Below, one piece after another: positions 53,449 through 61,108 of a DNA stretch of 64,000 nucleotides (position 1 is the first letter of the stretch; the number at the start of each line of letters is the position of its first letter). The DNA comes from Leisingera sp. M658 (GTDB lineage: Bacteria > Pseudomonadota > Alphaproteobacteria > Rhodobacterales > Rhodobacteraceae). The stretch spans positions 2,372,501 through 2,436,500 of the forward strand of contig NZ_CP083546.1 of assembly GCF_025144145.1 (NCBI RefSeq). Direction: 5' to 3'. The notes under the pieces were generated by a model that ran no database searches, was not told where the DNA came from, and was given only the letters and a program-made list of their open reading frames with translations. The position numbers were made by a program, and so were the translations under genes.

Positions 53449-53922
53449 AACTAGGGTGCCGGTCTAGGTTATCGCTTCCCAGAATAAAATTCTCGTCATA
53501 AAATCAACAAGGTAAGTGAATTCCACACAAAACGGCAGCTCTCTGAACTTGGAACAGATTTCAGGAGAGCTACGGGACTTTCCTGCCGTTCGCTGCGGGT
53601 GCGATAGATTCGACGAAGAATGGCCGTCTCAGGCTCAACGGGCGAAAAGTGTGCATTTGCTGCAGGTGCAACGTAAGACCCGTTACTCTTGATACACGGT
53701 TAGGATGTCGCATCACGTAGCACTGATGAGTGCAGCTTGCACTATAGAGCCCCTGCATGCGATGGTCTGTTGCCTTTTAAAAGTTGCCGGGCCTCCGGGT
53801 CATATGTTGTCGCACATTCGCCTAAAACGGGTACAGGGTGCTTTCGTCAGGGTTGTCCATTGCCCCTTTTCGCATTATTACCACCACAGAGGTAGACAAC
53901 ACTTTTCAAACGGCTCACTCCA

Positions 53923-54669
53923 ATGAATAACCAGAATTGCTTCCCTGACCTGTGCGAATTTTTAGTGAAGTATCAAAACTCTGACGACGACGAGGCCGTA
54001 AAAAGTTGTGTGGTAGACCTTCGAGTGGCTTCCGGTGAAGTTCCACTTGGTGACTACGAGTGCCTGATAGAGTTCACGCGTTTGTTCATCTCGGTAGATC
54101 ATGAAGGCATGGATGTTGTTTCGGGTTCGCTATACGGCGACCCCAAAAGACCTAACGAAGTCAGTCGATCAAATCAGATCCAGGAAAAGCAAGAAGACAA
54201 AGGCCTCATCACTGGGGCTATGGAACTCACGAGAAAAGGCTTTACGGGGAGCGGCAAACTAGAGCGAGCACGCACCCAAGCAACCAACCGGGAGCTTACG
54301 CTTAAAGAAGAGGGAACAGACCTCCGTGTAAAGGCGCGGCCTAATCTAAGGTGGGAAGTTCGGGAGCCAAGTGGAGAGCCTTTGGACTCAACATTTCTTG
54401 CGGACGACAAACTTTTGGCTTTGACCAAAAAACCAGACGCCAATCGAAGCTATTCTTCTCTTGAACTCAAGGTGAAGCAACGTGACCTTCGCATTAGCCC
54501 CGTGCATGGAGACGCGCAAACCGAGAAACGATTTGCTGGCTTGACGACCACAAAAAAGAGGCTGTTAGATATTTTTATCGCCAAATCTCTTAGCAACGCC
54601 AGTTACTCAAATCAGCAATATCGGGGAGAAATTCTAATTTCTCGCTGCGAGTACAATCATGAAGAATGA
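53923..54669 (+). CDS. Cargo gene 1, unrecognised 248-aa protein
   Basis: 248 residues, soluble, AT-richer than the host genes. An acidic N-terminal 60 residues (DLCEFLVKYQNSDDDEAVKS) precede a charged middle (ARTQATNRELTLKEEGTDLR) and a basic, beta-rich end. No motif recognised. It overlaps cargo gene 2 by 11 bp (54659-54669), so the two are translated together. The ribosome binding site is weak. Company of a DUF2971 gene and position next to a prophage suggest a defence or phage-conflict role, by context only. Confidence 0.7.
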   Translation: MNNQNCFPDLCEFLVKYQNSDDDEAVKSCVVDLRVASGEVPLGDYECLIEFTRLFISVDHEGMDVVSGSLYGDPKRPNEVSRSNQIQEKQEDKGLITGAMELTRKGFTGSGKLERARTQATNRELTLKEEGTDLRVKARPNLRWEVREPSGEPLDSTFLADDKLLALTKKPDANRSYSSLELKVKQRDLRISPVHGDAQTEKRFAGLTTTKKRLLDIFIAKSLSNASYSNQQYRGEILISRCEYNHEE

Positions 54670-55837
54670 TGTGACAATTGAAGAGGTTTGGCCTGAGCAA
54701 GAAATATACAGCGCTTTGGAAATGTTGGAGGAAGGTGACCTAACCTTCACTGAGATGGCAGAGTGCCTCGATCTGCAACCTGAATGCGATTTCAAAGATA
54801 GCAACTTGACAAACACTGATTTTTCTTATTCCGACCTTCGAGGTTTCAACTTCAAAGGTGCTGATTTGAGAAATGCTTATGGAATGGATGTCCAGGTTGA
54901 TCAAACGACAAACCTGAATGGTGCCCTTGTCGAGAACTCGATTTTTCAGAACTTAGTGGAAGAGCGCATCTTTTTCGAAGAAAACAATCGAGCTTCTCGG
55001 ATCTATGAGGCGCTGAAGAAGGGCGACCCCTATGAGGTTTCAAGTTGGGTTTCTTCGCGCGGAGACCGTTTGGTATCGAAGAAGTTTAAGAACATTTCAG
55101 AGGAACAGGCCTCACTTCTATGCAAGAAGCTCATAGTAGACGACATTGACTTAACCAAAAGGACGACGTTGTTTTACTACCTCCATCGGTTTACAAATTC
55201 GACCTCAGACCTTCATAGGGTCGTTTCTGACTTTGTTGCATTCCATTTGGGGAATCCAGGCGTCATACTTTCCTTCGTCCGAGTTGCGGGCGACGTTCTT
55301 TCGAACGATGAGTTTGTTGCAAAGACTATTCTTTCGCTTTGCGATCACCGAGACATCGGCGTAAAGGAAGCTGCTTTCAGTGCGATAACCAAAACACCCT
55401 TATTTGCAAAGAATTATCGAAGAATAAGAAGCCTATTTTTTTCTGAAGCCAATACCCAGGTTCGAAAACAAATAATCCTGAAGACTGCGATTAAACTGGG
55501 AGCGCAATTCGTCCTCTCAATCAATACCGAAGGTCGCAGCGGTACAATAAGTGGCAGCCATGTGTTAGACTTCCACGAAATGCTGAGAGAAGAAACAACT
55601 CTGCAAGTTAGAGCGAGTCAGGGGAAGAGAGTGGCGATTCAAAGCGACCGAGAAATTGTCGAACGACAACAAGAAGTACTAGCTCAAGCTCCAGTGTTTT
55701 CTGTGCTTCTGGAGCGGCAAGGCTCAGACTGGATACAAGCTGCACTGAAACGGTCACATTCTCGCAGGTTGCAGAATCAGAGAGATGTCGCATCCAAGGT
55801 TCGCCACTCCTTTCGTTCCCATGGCCGCTACAAATAG
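54659..55837 (+). CDS. Cargo gene 2, pentapeptide-repeat plus HEAT-like protein
   Basis: 392 residues. Residues 45-85 are pentapeptide-like (DFKDSNLTNTDFSYSDLRGF, NFKGADLRNAYG). The remainder is helical, resembling HEAT/ARM repeats (DIGVKEAAFSAITKTPLF, NTQVRKQIILKTAIKLG), with a basic C-terminal tail (HSRRLQNQRDVASKVRHSF). No nuclease or NTPase motif is seen. Coupled to cargo gene 1 by an 11-bp overlap. It may be a sensor or scaffold in a two-gene system. Family not known to me. Confidence 0.7.
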   Translation: MKNDVTIEEVWPEQEIYSALEMLEEGDLTFTEMAECLDLQPECDFKDSNLTNTDFSYSDLRGFNFKGADLRNAYGMDVQVDQTTNLNGALVENSIFQNLVEERIFFEENNRASRIYEALKKGDPYEVSSWVSSRGDRLVSKKFKNISEEQASLLCKKLIVDDIDLTKRTTLFYYLHRFTNSTSDLHRVVSDFVAFHLGNPGVILSFVRVAGDVLSNDEFVAKTILSLCDHRDIGVKEAAFSAITKTPLFAKNYRRIRSLFFSEANTQVRKQIILKTAIKLGAQFVLSINTEGRSGTISGSHVLDFHEMLREETTLQVRASQGKRVAIQSDREIVERQQEVLAQAPVFSVLLERQGSDWIQAALKRSHSRRLQNQRDVASKVRHSFRSHGRYK

Positions 55838-55998
55838 CTTGCATACATCACCCTCACTGCATGGCTCTCAATCGTTTCAATGACTAGGGATCATAAAGGT
55901 GGGGATGTCCACAGCGTGCTGCGCATGCGAAAGCCAGCTTGTTAACTAATGGCTGAAGCGGGCTCTGAGCTACGCGAGCAGCTCTGAGCCCTAGGTTC

Positions 55999-56045
55999 AC
56001 ACAATAAGCGCGTCTATGTTGACTTTGCTGATGTCGCTCTGCCGA
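55999..56045. repeat. Internal copy of the cargo repeat
   Basis: AATAAGCGCG then TATGTTGACTTTGC and CTCTGCCGATG, between cargo genes 2 and 3. The preceding GGTTCACAC is also echoed at 56928-56950 before AATAAGGGCG. Confidence 0.45.
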
Positions 56046-56073
56046 TGATTAAACGGAAACGAATAGGATTTTC

Positions 56074-56919
56074 ATGGAACCTTCCGACCACTCTGACGTG
56101 GAAGAACTGCACTACTACTGCTCAGCGGCAACCTTCCTTTCGTTAGTAAAGTCGAAAAAGCTATGGTTGACGGACCTGACCTTGTCCAATGACACTCAGG
56201 AAGGGAGGTACGCGGTAAAACAGTATCTGGACAGTTTCCTCCGCAAGCGAACAAAAGAAAGCCTCGTAAGGCGAAATGGCGCTCGGCTCGCACTCGACAT
56301 CGCCCTGAAAGATCGATGTGCACTTGGTATGTGCTTTTCCGAAGACGACGATCTGCTCAGCCAATGGAGAGGCTATGCAGACAACGGCGCTGGGTTGTGC
56401 GTGACATTCTCTAGACCAGCGATAGAGGAAATTGTCGAAGGAAACATTGAAGGCCTGCCGGGTTTAAGCCTAGCTCCGGTTTCGTATGACCGGATCGAGA
56501 GAATGGATCTACCCTCACAAATCCATAGTGTATTTAAGGAACGGATTGACGGCTACTCAGAGAACGAGACAGGAGGTGGCAGCGTGTCCTGGGGACAATC
56601 AAAGGAGCAGAGAAAATCCGAGATTGGCGTGATTTCAAAACTGTATGAGTTTAAGAATCCGGCATTCAAAGAGGAAAGAGAATGGCGCTTGTATTGGGTC
56701 GGAGAGCACTCTGATGCTAGCGATTTAGACTACCGGGAAGCGAGCGGAATAATCTCCCCCAAGGTGGAGATCACGTACCCCAGCGCTTGCATCACTAGAG
56801 TCAGACTCGGGCCTAGGAACCCTACTCCCTCCAATGTCGTTCAAAGGATGATGAATCACTTTGGCTGCAATGCTCGTGTTCGAACATCGACTGCCAGTTT
56901 TACTACCCGGGGCAACTAG
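56074..56919 (+). CDS. Cargo gene 3, DUF2971 protein
   Basis: 281 residues with the DUF2971 pattern: LHYYCSAATFLSLVKSKKLW, LTLSNDTQEGRY, the signature CFSEDDDLLSQWRGYADNGA with GLCVTFSR, and FKEEREWRLYW near residue 205. AGGA precedes the ATG. DUF2971 proteins are frequent beside restriction, retron and prophage loci, and their activity is not established. The gene has its own upstream gap with a repeat copy, so it may be a separate cassette. Confidence 0.78.
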   Translation: MEPSDHSDVEELHYYCSAATFLSLVKSKKLWLTDLTLSNDTQEGRYAVKQYLDSFLRKRTKESLVRRNGARLALDIALKDRCALGMCFSEDDDLLSQWRGYADNGAGLCVTFSRPAIEEIVEGNIEGLPGLSLAPVSYDRIERMDLPSQIHSVFKERIDGYSENETGGGSVSWGQSKEQRKSEIGVISKLYEFKNPAFKEEREWRLYWVGEHSDASDLDYREASGIISPKVEITYPSACITRVRLGPRNPTPSNVVQRMMNHFGCNARVRTSTASFTTRGN

Positions 56920-56938
56920 GTTCAGACACAGTAGGTTC

Positions 56939-57040
56939 AACCAATAAGGGCGCTTATGTTCACTCTGGCACCGCCTCCCGGCGGCGCCAGAGGGGCCGTT
57001 ATGTTAACTTTGCAGCCGCTCTTTTGGCTTGCCGTTTTTG
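56939..57040. repeat. Right boundary repeat with strong hairpin; candidate prophage left end
   Basis: Two TTATGTTNACT motifs (about 56954 and 56999, 45 bp apart) flank an imperfect hairpin (CTCTGGCACCGCC / GGCGGCGCCAGAG). The second continues as TTATGTTAACTTTGCAGC and CTCTTTTGGCTTGCCG and stops 3 bp before the luxI stop codon. Transposable-phage ends begin 5'-TG and carry tandem MuA sites, so TGTTAACTTT could be such an end. The hairpin may also terminate luxI. Confidence 0.5.
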
Positions 57041-57042
57041 GG

Positions 57043-57708
57043 TTACGCCGCCCCTTTCAGTTCCTCACGCAACGCAGTAGCAGAACCCGGCGAAAGATAG
57101 CGGGCAGCTAGATATTGATTAACTCCTGGATCACACTCCATCCGAAAAGCGCGGTACTGCCGTCCGTCGTCCTCGCAATTGTAGCGGGCCGCCTCCCTGC
57201 GGATCTGGTACCCGAACCGCCGTAGCAGAGGCCCTAGCCCTGGCGGCGAAAGCGACATCAACTCGGATGCACCAAGCCCGAAGGCAGCCCTGCACAACCC
57301 GGCGACGACGAGTTTTGTCTCGATAGAGGGGTGCGCCTGATCTGCTCGGGTCTCGTCCATAACAAAGCGGGTGCATTCCCATGTCTGGTTCGTTTCCGGG
57401 TAGTCATTGAGCAGTCCGCCAGGGATACCAGGGATTTTGCCGTCTCTGGCGTCCTGCAGCATGTAGGTCCAAAACCCGTCACTGCCTGCGCAGGACGCTG
57501 CACGGGCGCCGGCGATCACGCGACCGCCCTGCGTAACGATAGAGTAGACTGCACCCGTTCGGTCATATTGATCCTGCTCAAAGTGGCCATCATGGATCAA
57601 ACCCCAGCCAAGTTCGTCCACCAGCTTAAGTTTGCGCAGGGCCAGAAACCCTGAATAAGCCGATTCAAAGGCGTGGCGGTGTTCGAATGAAAAGACGTGT
57701 AACTGCAT
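57043..57708 (-). CDS. luxI: LuxI-family acyl-homoserine-lactone synthase
   Basis: 221 residues. Conserved AHL-synthase positions are present: R25 (ALRKLKLV), W35 (LGWGL), D46 and D49 (FEQDQYDR), R69 (AGARA), E111 and R114 (WECTRFVMD). It would make an N-acyl-homoserine lactone from SAM and acyl-ACP (or acyl-CoA). CTAGGAGAG just before the ATG is a good ribosome binding site. Encoded 61 bp downstream of luxR on the same strand, it sits between the cargo repeat and the Mu-like phage repressor. Acyl chain length cannot be predicted. Confidence 0.9.
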   Translation of the reverse strand: MQLHVFSFEHRHAFESAYSGFLALRKLKLVDELGWGLIHDGHFEQDQYDRTGAVYSIVTQGGRVIAGARAASCAGSDGFWTYMLQDARDGKIPGIPGGLLNDYPETNQTWECTRFVMDETRADQAHPSIETKLVVAGLCRAAFGLGASELMSLSPPGLGPLLRRFGYQIRREAARYNCEDDGRQYRAFRMECDPGVNQYLAARYLSPGSATALREELKGAA

Positions 57709-57769
57709 GGCGCTCTCCTAGTTGCAGCGCCATGTTCAAAGAGCCCATTTTGAATGGAATCCTTGGTCT

Positions 57770-58387
57770 TTAGATAAGCCCGAATTTTATCACTAGTGAT
57801 ATCAACTGCGCGGTGGAGGTAGCCTCAACTGCCTGCATAGCCCCTCTGCGGCGCTGGCGAACAGTTTCCAGCTTTACCCCGAGCCTTTCGGCAATTTCCT
57901 GATCTTTTAACCCCGCACACATCAGGCGAAGAACATCCTGCGCCTGCCGTGATATGGAATAGTGCCGGGTTTGTTCGTGATGCAGTGAGTAGAGGGTGTA
58001 CAAGGCTGCCTTCGCGAGCCGCCGCTCAGCGTCGGTCCACTTGGGTCCGCTGCTGCTCACTATCGACACTTGCCCGTCAACATGAATTGAAAGGGTGTTT
58101 CCCTGTATTAGGCCGTGCCTGGCGGCGTCATCAAAGAACCTCTCGCTTTCTGGATAGCGCACCCTCAGTTCTTCCCAAGTAATAGAACCGGTTCCAGCGA
58201 CCCCGAATTTTATTGTCGGGTCTAGGTCGAGGTATCTTTGCGCGACGTACCGCTCCTGCCATTCTCTCGAGTAGGTCGACTTTAAAAAAGCAATATTTGC
58301 ACCGTCGAAGCCAACGCCCAGCGAAAAACCGCACTCAGAAATGTTATCCAGCGACCGTAAATGGACGCCCGCTATATCACTAATCAT
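57770..58387 (-). CDS. luxR: LuxR-family quorum-sensing regulator
   Basis: 205 residues. The N-terminal autoinducer domain has the expected residues in order (EWQERYVAQRYLDLDPTIKF, TWEELR, ARHGLIQGNTLSI). The C-terminal GerE helix-turn-helix is SRQAQDVLRLMCAGLKDQEI, then AERLGVKLETVRQRRRGAM. It is slightly short for the family but complete. First gene of a luxR-luxI operon; a 20-bp palindrome lies 54 bp upstream. It probably responds to the product of the adjacent luxI. Confidence 0.9.
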   Translation of the reverse strand: MISDIAGVHLRSLDNISECGFSLGVGFDGANIAFLKSTYSREWQERYVAQRYLDLDPTIKFGVAGTGSITWEELRVRYPESERFFDDAARHGLIQGNTLSIHVDGQVSIVSSSGPKWTDAERRLAKAALYTLYSLHHEQTRHYSISRQAQDVLRLMCAGLKDQEIAERLGVKLETVRQRRRGAMQAVEATSTAQLISLVIKFGLI

Positions 58388-58411
58388 ATTGGATGCACAC
58401 GCTTAGTATGT

Positions 58412-58460
58412 AATGTGACACATGATTACCGCAATGCGTGAAGTATCACAAGTGATACTT
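58412..58460 (-). promoter_or_regulatory. lux-box-like palindrome and promoter of luxR-luxI
   Basis: AAGTATCACAAGTGATACTT (58441-58460) is a perfect 20-bp palindrome, the usual lux-box length. Read leftward, CATACT near 58412-58417 can act as the -10 box, which puts the palindrome at the -35 position as in LuxR-activated promoters and gives a leader of about 20 nt before the luxR ATG at 58387. Confidence 0.65.
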
Positions 58461-58479
58461 CACCTCGATAGGCAACCAG

Positions 58480-58641
58480 ATGAACGAAGACGGGATCACC
58501 GCCGAAACGCTGCAAAGGATTGTTCATGAAGTGGAGCAAGCAAACAAAGAAAAGCCGGGCGAAGGAACCCGGCTGTTCGAACAAGCAATGGATAGGATTA
58601 GATCAGCGCGGGCGCGCACTCTTGATGAGTCGGCTGACTAG
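58480..58641 (+). CDS. Possible 53-aa ORF antisense to the repressor 3' end
   Basis: MNEDGITAETLQRIVHEVEQ and a charged helical remainder ending ARTLDESAD, starting 20 bp right of the lux-box palindrome. It overlaps the convergent repressor gene by 39 bp (58603-58641). The ribosome binding site (TAGG) is weak. No family recognised. It could be a small regulator or a chance frame. Confidence 0.4.
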   Translation: MNEDGITAETLQRIVHEVEQANKEKPGEGTRLFEQAMDRIRSARARTLDESAD

Positions 58642-58947
58642 CTCGGCATCATTTTCTGAGAGGTCCGCAGCCTTCTCAACCACGGACTGGCTCTCGGATG
58701 AAGGGTCATCAGAAAACAACCAAGCCATATCAATGTTTGCAACTTCGCATATTTTCATAAGCTTACCGACTGTCGGATTAAAGCGGCCTGACAGCACCCG
58801 GCTTACATACTCAGCTCCGCTATCGCTCTCCAACGAAACCTTATCATAGTCAAGGTTACGGTCATCCAGGGCTTGACGCAGGCGCTTCCTCCACGCCTCG
58901 ACCCCCTCACTCTTTGAGTCTGAATTATTCTTGCCTGGTTTGCTCAT
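58603..58947 (-). CDS. Mu-like prophage repressor (XRE/CI-like HTH)
   Basis: 114 residues with an N-terminal HTH (WRKRLRQALDDRNLDYDKVS, GAEYVSRVLSGRFNPTVGKL, MKICEVANIDMAWLFSD) and an acidic C-terminal tail. It is divergent from the early operon beginning at 59150 across an operator-rich 202-bp gap, the layout of the c repressor in Mu-like phages. It lacks a peptidase domain, so induction would not be by RecA-stimulated self-cleavage. Confidence 0.78.
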   Translation of the reverse strand: MSKPGKNNSDSKSEGVEAWRKRLRQALDDRNLDYDKVSLESDSGAEYVSRVLSGRFNPTVGKLMKICEVANIDMAWLFSDDPSSESQSVVEKAADLSENDAELVSRLIKSARPR

Positions 58948-58972
58948 GCGCGAACCTTACACGGAATTATTT

Positions 58973-59122
58973 GTCCAGCAAACGGAAATAAAAGTCCAGC
59001 AAACGGACTTTTAAGTTCACGCATCCAACAAAAAGGGATAAGCCGCCACCTTTTGCGATAACCTTAAGACCCTTTATGGCATGTTGCTGGTCTTTTAGGG
59101 TTGTTGCACTGGTCTTTTAAGG
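58973..59122. promoter_or_regulatory. Repressor/early-promoter operator region
   Basis: GTCCAGCAAACGGA at 58973-58986 is repeated as GTCCAGCAAACGGAC at 58994-59008 (21 bp apart). A second repeat pair, GTTGCTGGTCTTTTAGGG (59083) and GTTGCACTGGTCTTTTAAGG (59103), is 20 bp apart. Repeats on two helical turns between divergent genes are what phage repressor and Ner-like operators look like. Confidence 0.7.
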
Positions 59123-59149
59123 CTACCGTTTGATCTAACGGAGGACCCG

Positions 59150-59521
59150 ATGGCACCAGAAACAATAATTCACCACTTGAGCGGACAGCAGTTCGCAGGG
59201 CTTCTCCGCAAAGAGCTTGACCAGATGAACCGGGGTTTCACCACGGTTTCTTGCGAAAGCTTTGCCAGGTCTTGCGGCCTCTCTGGGAAGCAAATTCGCA
59301 GACTGAAGGACGGACAGGTTCCCAACCCGAATACCCTGACTGTTAGGACGGTTCTGTACACCTTGGGGTATCGGGTAGCGAATGCAGGTGACGACGTCGT
59401 CCCACACCTTAAAGAAACAGGTAGTTACGACGAGGAAATGCACGGCCCCAAGCGAGTTCGTCGCAGTTTATCTGCTGATGATCTGCCCCCTCTCTCCGGC
59501 AGGAGGGAGGCAGGCCAGTGA
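59150..59521 (+). CDS. Early regulator of the prophage (Ner-like position)
   Basis: 123 residues. An HTH-like SFARSCGLSGKQIRRLKDGQ followed by NTLTVRTVLYTLGYRV suggests an XRE-type DNA-binding protein. CGGAGG six bases before the ATG is the best ribosome binding site in the region. First gene of the rightward early operon, in the place of Mu ner; it overlaps the next start by 4 bp (GTGA). Confidence 0.65.
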   Translation: MAPETIIHHLSGQQFAGLLRKELDQMNRGFTTVSCESFARSCGLSGKQIRRLKDGQVPNPNTLTVRTVLYTLGYRVANAGDDVVPHLKETGSYDEEMHGPKRVRRSLSADDLPPLSGRREAGQ

Positions 59522-59802
59522 CCAGCATTCAGAAACAACACCCGTCCAGCCAGTCCCGCACGCCTGCTAGCAGCGGCCTGGCTCAACTTCCCGGCAGCCA
59601 TGGGGATGCGCTGCCGGGGCCTTTTTATTCCCGCTTACCACTCGCCGGAACGGGTCCCAGCCTAGCCTCATTTCCGGCGGGCTGGGGCCAAGGCTTCCGT
59701 GTTGTGTGGCCAAGTCTTTCAGATCTTTCCGACGACTTAATTGGGGGCATCTGCGCCTTCGCCCTGCCCTTCCTGTTCTTGTTTGGAGCCTTTTTGAGAT
59801 GA
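59518..59802 (+). CDS. Small early protein with C-terminal membrane segment
   Basis: 94 residues from a GTG overlapping the previous stop. A Ser/Pro-rich N-terminal part and one strongly hydrophobic C-terminal segment (GGICAFALPFLFLFGAFLR). It overlaps the next ATG by 4 bp, so coupling supports translation. Tail-anchored early phage protein of unknown role. Confidence 0.55.
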   Translation: MTSIQKQHPSSQSRTPASSGLAQLPGSHGDALPGPFYSRLPLAGTGPSLASFPAGWGQGFRVVWPSLSDLSDDLIGGICAFALPFLFLFGAFLR

Positions 59803-60089
59803 CCGGCAACGATGTTTTTAAGAAGAAATCAGTTCCAGAACGGATCACTGAACTCCGGGCCGCTGCGGCTGATTATGCAGAGCAGCGCGAACGCCTAGTT
59901 ATCGCTGCAAGCCGTCACAGGATGGCTCAGGCACGCCGCTGGAAAACGGTCGGCGAACGTGCCGCAGAAGTGGACGCAGCAGTTGAAGCCCTGGCCGAAA
60001 CACAGCGCAGGGTGGCGGATCTAGTAGCCAGCCTGGCCGGTGACGGCGCCCTGGACGATTTCAACGACTTCCTGGCTAGCAAGCACTGA
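59799..60089 (+). CDS. Small coiled-coil early phage protein
   Basis: 96 residues (MTGNDVFKKKSVPERITELR), largely helical: AAAADYAEQRERLVIAASRH and EVDAAVEALAETQRRVADLV suggest a coiled coil. Its ATG lies inside the upstream stop (ATGA) and its stop overlaps the following ATG (TGATG). Unknown function; early-operon position only. Confidence 0.65.
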   Translation: MTGNDVFKKKSVPERITELRAAAADYAEQRERLVIAASRHRMAQARRWKTVGERAAEVDAAVEALAETQRRVADLVASLAGDGALDDFNDFLASKH

Positions 60090-61108
60090 TGCCCGGTGCG
60101 CAGATCCTGACGGGCAGTTTCAAACCCCGCCTGCGCGTTGAAACCGCCGGCCATGCCGCAAAGAACGGCAAGCCATCTATTGAAACCCCTGAATTCAATC
60201 AAAGTGGAGCATCCCCAATGACCCCTCCAAATTGGCAGAAAATTCAAACCCTTCCGGTTGCCGATATCCAAGTGGAAGAACGCCTGCGCACCGCCTCCCC
60301 CACAGCGGTTGCCAGCATTGTTTCGTCCATCCACGAGGTCGGCAGCATCCTGCAACCGCTGCTGGTGCGCAGGATCAAGGACGGCTACCGGCTGATGGAC
60401 GGGTTGCACCGCCTGACCGCCGCCAAGCAAGCCGGGCTGGAAGAAGTGCCGGTCAAGGTCAGCGAATGCACCAACGACCAGGCCATCCGGATTGAGGTTG
60501 ACGCCAATGTAGCCGGCGCCCCGCTGACACCGTTGGATATGGCCGTGTTTCTGGCCGCGCACAAAGAGCTGTATGAGCGGGAAAACCCCGAGACAGCGCA
60601 AGGCAAAGCTGGCGCGCATGGCCGCTGGGATGCAAACGACAAAATGTCGCTTGCATCATTTAGCGCCAATGCCGCCGAAACATTTGGAAAATCTCAGAAG
60701 ACAATGCAGCGCCTGATCAGCGTCGGCGAAAAGCTGTCTAAGGACGAAATCGCCCAACTGCGGGACGCACCGAACAAGGTGCAATTCAAAGACCTGGAAC
60801 ACATCGCCAAATGCGGCGAACAGACAGACCGCAGTGCGATCTGCGCGGCTCTGGGCAGCGGTGAAGCGAAATCCGCCAAAGAGGTGCTGGCCCGCAAAAA
60901 GGCCCCCGGAGCGGCGGTGCAATCCACCACGGACCAGCAGGCCGCCAAGATCACCGACGCCTGGTTGCGCGGTTCCAAAGCTGCACGGACGCAGTTTGCG
61001 GAGAAATTCCGCGATGAGCTGCTGGAGCTTCTGCAGGACGCCGAAGACAGTGACACGCCCGCCTCTGAAGTTGTGATGTTTCAAGCCCACAACCGGGAGG
61101 CCGGTTGA
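60089..61108 (+). CDS. ParB-like nuclease-domain protein of the Mu-like early operon
   Basis: 339 residues. The ParB/RepB N-terminal domain (about 50-165) shows LPVADIQVEERLR, GSILQPLLVRRIKDGYRLMD and GLHRLTAAKQAGL. A helical segment with KTMQRLISVGEKLSKDEIAQ follows. The first ATG is coupled to the upstream stop, but an ATG at 60218 (MTPPNWQKIQTLPV) has GTGGAG at good spacing and may be the real start. ParB-like genes just before the transposase are typical of alphaproteobacterial Mu-like phages. Confidence 0.8.
   Translation: MPGAQILTGSFKPRLRVETAGHAAKNGKPSIETPEFNQSGASPMTPPNWQKIQTLPVADIQVEERLRTASPTAVASIVSSIHEVGSILQPLLVRRIKDGYRLMDGLHRLTAAKQAGLEEVPVKVSECTNDQAIRIEVDANVAGAPLTPLDMAVFLAAHKELYERENPETAQGKAGAHGRWDANDKMSLASFSANAAETFGKSQKTMQRLISVGEKLSKDEIAQLRDAPNKVQFKDLEHIAKCGEQTDRSAICAALGSGEAKSAKEVLARKKAPGAAVQSTTDQQAAKITDAWLRGSKAARTQFAEKFRDELLELLQDAEDSDTPASEVVMFQAHNREAG

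Noticed and set aside
53705-53926. 73-aa frame upstream of cargo gene 1
   Set aside because: No ribosome binding site, no domain, and codon use unlike its neighbours.
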